DNA of 64,000 bases from Candidatus Tokpelaia sp. (lineage in GTDB: Bacteria > Pseudomonadota > Alphaproteobacteria > Rhizobiales > Rhizobiaceae), in NCBI RefSeq assembly GCF_008636115.1, contig NZ_QLZD01000016.1, forward strand, positions 1-64,000, read 5' to 3'. The position numbers were made by a program, and so were the translations under genes. Positions 58,337 to 64,000 of the stretch are shown one piece after another. Each line of letters starts with the position of its first letter. Position 1 is the first letter of the stretch. The notes under the pieces were generated by a model. It did not search any database and had not been told where the DNA came from. It saw nothing but the letters and a program-made list of their open reading frames with translations.

Positions 58337-59185
58337 ATGGAAAAAAACTCTGCGTTTCAGGCTGCCGGTTATATTCAGGCTGTTTTGCGGCAAAACCTGC
58401 CGGATTTCAAGCCGCGCGCCGCCTGTATTCTCGGTTCGGGCCTTGGCAGGCTGGCCGATAAACTCACGGATAAAGTGACTATTCCTTATCAGGATCTGGC
58501 TGCTTTTCCCATCAGTTCGGTAGAAGGCCATGCCGGCGAACTGGTTGCCGGCCGGCTTGCCGGTGTGCCGGTTTTGTGTATGAAAGGGCGCGGTCATTTT
58601 TATGAGGGGCGCGGCATTGGTATTATGACGGCGGCCATACGCACATTCAAACTTTTGGGCTGCGATTTTGTTTTTGTAACGGCTGCCGCCGGCTCGCTGC
58701 ATAAAGAGATTGCTCCGGGCAGCCTGGTGGCGATAAGTGATCATATCAATTTATTGCCGCAATCACCGCTGGTAGGGGCAAATGATGCGGCTTTCGGCCC
58801 GCGTTTTTTCAGTATGGCCAATGCTTATAATGCCGATTTGTGCTCTTTGCTGCGGCAGGCTTTGGTAAAAAACGGGGTTGAGCCGGCGCAAGGCGTTTAT
58901 GTTGCCTGGAGCGGGCCGAATTTTGAGACAGCGGCAGAAATTCGTATGATGCAGATTATTGGCGGCGATATTGTCGGCATGTCGGTAGTGCCGGAGGTAA
59001 TTGCCGCCCGCCATTGCGGCCTGAAAGTCGTAGCCGCGGCGGTGATTACCAATTATGCCGAGGGGCTGTCGGATACTGCCTTGTCGCATGAGCAGACTTT
59101 GCATTGCGCCGCTCAGGCGGCCGATAAATTTGTGCAGGTGATGACCGGCTTTTTTGCTGAGCTGGCAGAGCCGCCGGCCGGGTGA
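58337..59185 (+). CDS. xapA: Purine-nucleoside phosphorylase, XapA-like
   Basis: A 282-aa trimeric-type phosphorylase that splits purine nucleosides (possibly also xanthosine) into base and ribose 1-phosphate. CILGSGLGRLAD, VEGHAGELVAG, MKGRGHFYEGRG, GPNFETAAEIRMM and the base-binding TNYAEGLSD are present. The sequence is very close to remembered E. coli XapA; ordinary PNP has Asn in the same base-binding position, so specificity is not fixed by this. The ATG at 58337 is used in place of a TTG three codons earlier. It heads the salvage cluster xapA-deoC-deoB-xapB. Confidence 0.92.
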   Translation: MEKNSAFQAAGYIQAVLRQNLPDFKPRAACILGSGLGRLADKLTDKVTIPYQDLAAFPISSVEGHAGELVAGRLAGVPVLCMKGRGHFYEGRGIGIMTAAIRTFKLLGCDFVFVTAAAGSLHKEIAPGSLVAISDHINLLPQSPLVGANDAAFGPRFFSMANAYNADLCSLLRQALVKNGVEPAQGVYVAWSGPNFETAAEIRMMQIIGGDIVGMSVVPEVIAARHCGLKVVAAAVITNYAEGLSDTALSHEQTLHCAAQAADKFVQVMTGFFAELAEPPAG

Positions 59186-59201
59186 AGGGGGAAAGTGCGC
59201 T

Positions 59202-60038
59202 ATGTCCCGTAACAATCAGGCAGCGGCGCCGACAGGGAGTGAGCGGGAGCGACAGCGTTTTATCACCGGCCTGATAGATTTAACCTCATTGCGTGATGAT
59301 GACACAAAAGCGCGCATTGCCGCTTTATGTGAGACTTTGTCGCCGCTTTACGACCTGCCGGCCGGTTTATGTATTTACCGGCAGTTTCTCCCCGCGGCCG
59401 ATAAAATTCTGGCGGCCAAAGGCTTGCGGAAGCAAATAAGGCTGGTGAGTGTGGCCAATTTCCCCGCCGGCGGCACAGATAGTGCCAAAGCGGCGGCTGA
59501 GGTGAAAGAGGTGCTGGCACTGGGCGCCGATGAAGTGGATATTGTTTTCCCCTATCATGCTTTAATGCAGGGTGAGGTGCGGGCCGGGCGGTCATTATTG
59601 CGTGCTGCCCGGGCGGCGGCCGGTGGAAAAGTGCTGAAAATAATTTTGGAAAGCGGTGTATTGCAGCAGCCGTGCTGGATAAAGCAGGCGGCAGAAATTG
59701 CTGTTGGCGAAGGGGCGGATTTTCTCAAAACTTCTACCGGCAAGGCGGCGACTAATGCCACATTGCCGGCCGCGCGGCTCATGCTGGAAGTCATAGCTGA
59801 GCATAATCGGAATTGCGGTTTGAAAATTGCCGGCGGGGTGCAAACACAGGCACAGGCAGAAGATTATCTGGCGTTGACTGCCGAAATTCTGGGGCATGGC
59901 TGGATAGATCCGCTGCATTTCCGTTTCGGCAGCTCAGTGCTGTATACGGCCTTGCGTGAATCGCGCGGTAATTGCGCTGTTTCTTCTGTTGATAAAGCGG
60001 CGGCAGAGCAGTTGACGGCGCTTTCTACCACGTATTAA
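59202..60038 (+). CDS. deoC: Deoxyribose-phosphate aldolase
   Basis: A 278-aa class I aldolase that cleaves 2-deoxyribose 5-phosphate to glyceraldehyde 3-phosphate and acetaldehyde. The Schiff-base lysine is Lys176 and the proton-relay lysine Lys181 (FLKTSTGK). LIDLTSLRDDDT, ADEVDIVFPY and the phosphate-binding AGGVQT and HFRFGSS are family motifs of the E. coli-like branch. The ATG at 59202 is preceded by GGGAAAG; the frame to 59154 lies in xapA. It is 16 bases after xapA. Confidence 0.94.
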   Translation: MSRNNQAAAPTGSERERQRFITGLIDLTSLRDDDTKARIAALCETLSPLYDLPAGLCIYRQFLPAADKILAAKGLRKQIRLVSVANFPAGGTDSAKAAAEVKEVLALGADEVDIVFPYHALMQGEVRAGRSLLRAARAAAGGKVLKIILESGVLQQPCWIKQAAEIAVGEGADFLKTSTGKAATNATLPAARLMLEVIAEHNRNCGLKIAGGVQTQAQAEDYLALTAEILGHGWIDPLHFRFGSSVLYTALRESRGNCAVSSVDKAAAEQLTALSTTY

Positions 60039-60493
60039 ACGCCCTGAAAAAGGAATTATGGTATATTTGTGAACTTAGCAGCTTGCGCCGGTATTGAGCT
60101 GCGGACAGGAAACAGGGAATGGACTATGTCCATAAAGGAAAGAATAAAAATGATTATTCGGGATTTTGTGCTGCAATAATTGGCGGTTGGCCTGGGCGGT
60201 ATGCGTGCCGGTTTTATCAACCGGCAGAAAGGAATGCCGTTGCTGCCGTGCACATCGGATAGAGCCGTGCCGCCGGCGGAAGTGCTGGAATTTTCGGTTT
60301 CCCTGCCGGCAGTATGGTTTGCATTTATTCCGAATGCCGTGTTAACCGGGGCAGTGTCGGTGTTTGCCGGCTGGTTTCTGAAACCTTCGGGCATAATATC
60401 GGGGCATGGACAAGAGAGATCTTCCGGCAATATTACCGCGATCACTATAGCGCCGGATAAAGTAATATTGTAAAAAGCTGCGGGGCGAGGTCA
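60039..60493. other. Gap inside the nucleoside cluster
   Basis: About 455 bases. A TTG-start frame of 97 codons at 60180-60473 gives a peptide with one hydrophobic stretch (AVWFAFIPNAVLTGAVSVFAGWF) but no recognisable family; it may be the relic of a lost gene. Otherwise nothing is seen. Confidence 0.4.
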
Positions 60494-61774
60494 ATGGCGA
60501 GAGCTTTTATTCTGGTTCTGGATTCCTTTGGTATCGGCTCGGCGCCGGACGCCGGCAAATATGGTGATAAAGGTGCCAATACTTTATTGCATATTGCCGA
60601 ATTTTGCGCTGCCGGCCGGGCTGATAATAAGCGCCGCCGCGGGGCTTTATCCGTTCCCAATTTATGCCGGCTGGGCTTGAATGAAGCGCTGGCGGCAGCC
60701 TGTGGCCGCCGTCTTCCTGCTGCTGCGGGTGAAAAAGCGCAAAAATTGATTGGCGCTTATGCTGTCGGGCAGGAAATCAGCGCCGGCAAAGATACGCCCT
60801 CCGGCCATTGGGAAATGATGGGTCTGCCGGTGCCAAAGGCCTGGGGCAGCTTTCCGCCGCCGCGGCCGGGTGACCCGGCTTTTGATAAAGGCAGTTATTT
60901 TCCGCGCGCGCTGCTGGAAAAAATTTATCAAAAGGGGGGGATTTCCGGCTCACTGGGTAATTGTGCCGCTTCGGGGACAGAAATTATTGCGCGTTTGGGC
61001 GCGGAGCATGTCGCCGGCGGCAAGCCGATTTTTTATACTTCCGGCGATTCGGTTTTTCAGGTAGCGGCGCATGAAGATATTTTCGGCCTGGCGCGCCTTT
61101 ATGATTTATGCACCCTTATTCGCCAGGAAATGGATTTTTATAATGTCGGCCGGGTGATTGCCCGCCCTTTTGCCGGCACGGCCGAACAGGGCTTTAAACG
61201 CACCAATAACCGCCGTGACTGGACTATGCCGCCGGCCGAGCCGACTTTATTTGATTATGTCAAAAAACAGGGCGGCACGACTATTGCCATTGGTAAAATT
61301 GCCGATATTTTTGCCCATCAGGCTATAGACAAGGTCATCAAGGCCTATGGCACGGCAGATTTATTTGCTGCAACTGTGCAGCAGATAAAGGCGGCGCCTG
61401 ACAACAGCCTGACCATGACCAATTTTGTTGATTTTGATCAAAATTTCGGCCATCGCCGCGATATTGCCGGTTATGCCGCCGAGCTGGAATTGTTTGACCG
61501 GCTGCTGCCGCAAATTTTCCCATTATTGCGTCCGGAAGATTTACTGGTGATCACCGCCGATCACGGTTGCGACCCGACATGGAGCGGCAATGATCATACG
61601 CGTGAATATGTGCCGCAATTATTTCACAGTGCCGCTATTGCGCCTGTTAATTGCGGCAAGCATTTGGGTTTTGCCGATATGGGGCAGACTGTGGCGGCCT
61701 GGCTTGGTGTCGGCCCGCTGCGGCATGGCATATCATATCTGGATATAATGCTGGGTAAAAGCCCTGCGATGTGA
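60494..61774 (+). CDS. deoB: Phosphopentomutase
   Basis: A 426-aa alkaline-phosphatase-superfamily enzyme that converts ribose 1-phosphate or deoxyribose 1-phosphate to the 5-phosphates, linking the phosphorylase to deoC and the pentose phosphate pathway. Metal ligands lie in LVLDSFGIGSAPDA, GANTLLHIAE, and ITADHGCDPTWSGNDHTREYVP; the phosphorylated Thr is in KDTPSGHWEMMG. The cap domain is complete. The start is preceded by GCGAGG. It is followed after 42 bases by the nucleoside transporter. Confidence 0.95.
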   Translation: MARAFILVLDSFGIGSAPDAGKYGDKGANTLLHIAEFCAAGRADNKRRRGALSVPNLCRLGLNEALAAACGRRLPAAAGEKAQKLIGAYAVGQEISAGKDTPSGHWEMMGLPVPKAWGSFPPPRPGDPAFDKGSYFPRALLEKIYQKGGISGSLGNCAASGTEIIARLGAEHVAGGKPIFYTSGDSVFQVAAHEDIFGLARLYDLCTLIRQEMDFYNVGRVIARPFAGTAEQGFKRTNNRRDWTMPPAEPTLFDYVKKQGGTTIAIGKIADIFAHQAIDKVIKAYGTADLFAATVQQIKAAPDNSLTMTNFVDFDQNFGHRRDIAGYAAELELFDRLLPQIFPLLRPEDLLVITADHGCDPTWSGNDHTREYVPQLFHSAAIAPVNCGKHLGFADMGQTVAAWLGVGPLRHGISYLDIMLGKSPAM

Positions 61775-61816
61775 GCCGCCGGCTTTGGCAGCGCCGTCTG
61801 CCTGGGGAGCAAATTT

Positions 61817-63187
61817 ATGACTATTCAGGCAAGATTGAAAATCATGTCTTTCCTGCAATTTTTCATTTGGGGAAGCTGGCTGATAACGCTAGGCTCCTAT
61901 ATGATAAAAACGCTGGCCTTTAGCGGCACGCAAGTGGGCAATATTTACAGTATGCAGGGTATCGCCGCCTGTATTATGCCGCTGCTGCTCGGCATAATTG
62001 CCGATAAATATATTGCTGCCAACCGGCTTTATGCCTTGTGCCATTTAAGCGGCGGCGTAATATTGCTCATAATGGCGCAAATTACCAATGCCGAAACCAT
62101 GATATGGGTTATGCTGCTTAATCTGATGGCCTATATGCCCAGCCTGGGGCTGGCCAATGCCATTGCCCATTTTTGCCTCAAGCAAAAACAACTGGATACG
62201 GCGGTGCATTTTCCTTCTATCCGTGTTTTCGGCACAATCGGCTTTATCGCCGCTATGTGGATTATCAGCCTTTCCGGCAATGAATTAAGCCCGGTGCAGC
62301 TTTATATTGCTGCTGCCGCCTCTTTTTGTCTGGCGCTTTACAGCCTGACCCTACCCTCTCAGCCCGCCGCTGCCGCGCAGGTGCGGGGCGGGTTGGACAG
62401 GCCAGCCTGTGGCGGCGCCCCGCGACAGAGGGGCGGGTTGGAGGCTCTCACCTGTGGCGGCGCCTTGCAACAAAAAGGCGATAGCGGTCGGCCGGCTGCG
62501 ACAGAAAACTGGGCGCACCGCTTAGGCCTGGAGGCTTTGGTGCTGTTAAAACAGCCGCGCCTGGCGGTATTTTTTGCCTTTGCTATGTTGCTGGGCGTGG
62601 TTTTGCATATTACCAATACATTTGGCAATCCGTTTTTGCATGATTTGGCTGCCCGCCCGGAGGCGGCAGGCAATGTGCTGCTGCGCTACCCGGATATTTT
62701 ATATTCGCTGTCGCAAATTTCGGAAATTGCTTTTATTCTGACCATTCCCTTTTTTCTAAAAAAATTCGGTATTAAAATTGTTATGGCGGTGAGCGTTTCG
62801 GCGTGGATATTACGTTTTGTTTTTTTTGCTTTTGGCGGCGCATCGAGCTTTGGTATGAGTTTGCTGGTTCTTTCTATGCTGGTTTACGGCTGCGCTTTTG
62901 ATTTTTTCAGCATTTCCGGCTCTATTTTTATTGAGAAAGTGGTGGATAGTTCCATGCGTTCCGGGGCGCAAGGCCTGTTTATGACGGCGGTCAACGGTTT
63001 CGGCACTTTTATTGGCATGTATCTGGGCGGTCGCATTATTGATTATTTTACCGATGAAACAGGGCGCAACTGGCAGGCTGTCTGGCTGGTTTTCGCGGCC
63101 TATAGCGCCGTGCTGCTTGTGCTGTTTCTGGTGATTTTCCGCGCTAAAGAGCCGGCTGCTGCCGCAACCGGGCCGCATAATGTATAA
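61817..63187 (+). CDS. xapB: Nucleoside:H+ symporter, XapB/NupG-like, with a repeat-expanded loop
   Basis: A 456-aa MFS transporter with twelve membrane segments that imports nucleosides. LKIMSFLQFFIWGSWLITLGSYM, VFGTIGFIAAMW, FFLKKFGIK and YGCAFDFFSISGSIFIE match the XapB/NupG family. The central cytoplasmic loop (residues ~190-230) contains an in-frame tandem duplication of about 45 bases (GGLDRPACGGAPRQR and GGLEALTCGGALQQK), making the protein longer than the usual 418 aa; these residues have no counterpart in the remembered relatives. With xapA, deoC and deoB it completes uptake and use of purine nucleosides. Confidence 0.9.
   Translation: MTIQARLKIMSFLQFFIWGSWLITLGSYMIKTLAFSGTQVGNIYSMQGIAACIMPLLLGIIADKYIAANRLYALCHLSGGVILLIMAQITNAETMIWVMLLNLMAYMPSLGLANAIAHFCLKQKQLDTAVHFPSIRVFGTIGFIAAMWIISLSGNELSPVQLYIAAAASFCLALYSLTLPSQPAAAAQVRGGLDRPACGGAPRQRGGLEALTCGGALQQKGDSGRPAATENWAHRLGLEALVLLKQPRLAVFFAFAMLLGVVLHITNTFGNPFLHDLAARPEAAGNVLLRYPDILYSLSQISEIAFILTIPFFLKKFGIKIVMAVSVSAWILRFVFFAFGGASSFGMSLLVLSMLVYGCAFDFFSISGSIFIEKVVDSSMRSGAQGLFMTAVNGFGTFIGMYLGGRIIDYFTDETGRNWQAVWLVFAAYSAVLLVLFLVIFRAKEPAAAATGPHNV
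62387..62474. repeat. Two 45-bp repeats inside the nucleoside transporter gene
   Basis: Both units begin with GGCGGGTTGG (62387 and 62432) and share TGTGGCGGCGCC further on. The period of 45 keeps the reading frame. They encode the Gly/Cys-rich loop described for the transporter. Confidence 0.8.
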
Positions 63188-63312
63188 TGCGGGTGAGCCG
63201 GGCGGCGGCTTTGGCCGGCTGCCTCTTGCTGTTCTGGCCTTGCCTGCTATGTATTGGCATCAGACGGTGCGGTTATGCCGGCCGGGCGCAGAGCAGGTAA
63301 AAAGAGGAATTT

Positions 63313-64000
63313 ATGTCCAGATTATCACAATGGCTACGGCGTATCCGGCATAGCAATGCCGTTATTGCGCATTTGCCGCAGGATATGGCGGCGCTGGCAG
63401 AAAATGTGAAAACAACGCAGCAGGAGATACAAAACGCGGCGGCCTTGTCTGAGGAACAAAGCCGCCGTCTGCAAGGCGAGCTTTATAAAATCAAGCAGAC
63501 GGTAAATCTGGTTGCCGGCGCTCGCCCGGCCGGCAAAAAAATAAAAGCGGTGTTTCTGATTCACCATATTGAGGCATGGGACAGCCTGGCCGATATTTAT
63601 GAGGCCATGCTGGCGGCGGAAGATTTCGCACCGCTGGCTGTTTCTATCCGCCGCCGCTTCCCCGGTGAGCAGAATTACGGTTTTGAAAATATAATTCACC
63701 AGAAATTGTTGGAATTGGGCATTGAGCATTTGCGCTTCAGCATGGAAGACAGTTTTGAGGGGCTGGATATTTTAAAGGCGCTGGCGCCGGATATTATTTT
63801 TCGCCAGTCGCAGTGGGATTGGGATATTCCCCCCGGTTTTCATGTAGAGGAGCTGCGCTTTGCCAGGCTGTGCTATGTGCCTTATGCGGTGACAGCGGTG
63901 GCGGATACACGGCTTTTGGCTAAAGAACGCGACCCTGCCACGGATTCCGATTTTCACCGCACTGCCTGGAAGATTTTTTATGCCACGGAAGATCAAAAAA
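63313..64000 (+). CDS. Start of a possible glycan-phosphate or glycosyl transferase (runs off the window)
   Basis: An open frame of 229 codons from the ATG at 63313, with AAAGAGGAA upstream, still open at the window edge. Residues ~20-65 are a predicted coiled coil (MAALAENVKTTQQEIQN, EEQSRRLQGELYKIK). From ~75 there is an alpha/beta domain (KKIKAVFLIHHIEAWDSL, DIYEAMLAAEDF, PDIIFRQSQWDW, LCYVPYAVTAV) that resembles CDP-glycerol glycerophosphotransferase or GT-B polysaccharide enzymes. The family is tentative. Codon use is like its neighbours. A surface-glycan role would fit the glf cluster, but there is no direct link. Confidence 0.55.
   Translation, partial: MSRLSQWLRRIRHSNAVIAHLPQDMAALAENVKTTQQEIQNAAALSEEQSRRLQGELYKIKQTVNLVAGARPAGKKIKAVFLIHHIEAWDSLADIYEAMLAAEDFAPLAVSIRRRFPGEQNYGFENIIHQKLLELGIEHLRFSMEDSFEGLDILKALAPDIIFRQSQWDWDIPPGFHVEELRFARLCYVPYAVTAVADTRLLAKERDPATDSDFHRTAWKIFYATEDQK

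Noticed and set aside
60180-60473. 97-codon frame in the nucleoside cluster
   Set aside because: TTG start, no Shine-Dalgarno, no recognisable family; kept only as a note in the gap entry.

Overview
The window looks like chromosome from an alphaproteobacterium of the order Hyphomicrobiales (Rhizobiales). The signs are the order ccmI-ccmE-ccmF-ccmH-degP, DUF3572 next to divK, a PleC-like kinase, a DksA with a single cysteine in the zinc-finger position, and rplM-rpsI of the alphaproteobacterial type. Coding density is moderate. Several broken genes, tandem repeats and duplicated gene ends suggest a genome that is being rearranged and reduced, as in host-associated lineages; that last point is inference.

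Layout. 0-10 kb: a penicillin-binding protein, two small secreted proteins, then cytochrome c maturation (ccmI, ccmE, ccmF, ccmH) and a DegP-type protease. 10-15 kb: a minus-strand surface-glycan operon (GlfT2-like galactofuranosyltransferase, acyltransferase, UDP-galactopyranose mutase), with a 57-bp tandem repeat after it and a ten-base G tract near its 5' end. 15-23 kb: PleC-like histidine kinase, aminopeptidase N, uracil-DNA glycosylase, queE and queD. 23-31 kb: a three-domain soluble fumarate reductase with its ApbE flavin transferase, separated by a duplicated gene end, then an AT-rich PstI-like restriction-modification pair. 31-38 kb: a DASS anion transporter, arginase, and a polar amino acid ABC transporter that probably feeds it.

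37-48 kb is a housekeeping stretch: DUF3572, divK, a 61-bp minisatellite where pleD is usually found, tRNA-Lys, rpmG, an MFS transporter, rplM-rpsI, purB, rpe, dksA and a glutathione S-transferase. 48.8-54.1 kb is accessory DNA: two decayed, diverged copies of a Mu-like phage head segment, each with a gpG-like gene and a PBECR2-type nuclease tail. They surround tRNA-Ser, a family of imperfect palindromes, and one intact secreted beta-propeller/hydrolase fusion. 54-64 kb: a CitT-like citrate:succinate antiporter, an AraC regulator broken by three frameshifts, an intact aldo/keto reductase, a nucleoside salvage cluster (xapA-like, deoC, deoB, xapB-like), and the start of a possible glycan gene.

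How the genes could work together (inference): the dicarboxylate/citrate antiporters, the NADH-linked soluble fumarate reductase, arginine uptake plus arginase, and nucleoside phosphorolysis to pentose and triose phosphates fit a facultatively anaerobic bacterium scavenging host-derived nutrients. The CitT, XapA, XapB and DeoC proteins resemble remembered enterobacterial sequences, so transfer from gammaproteobacteria is possible.
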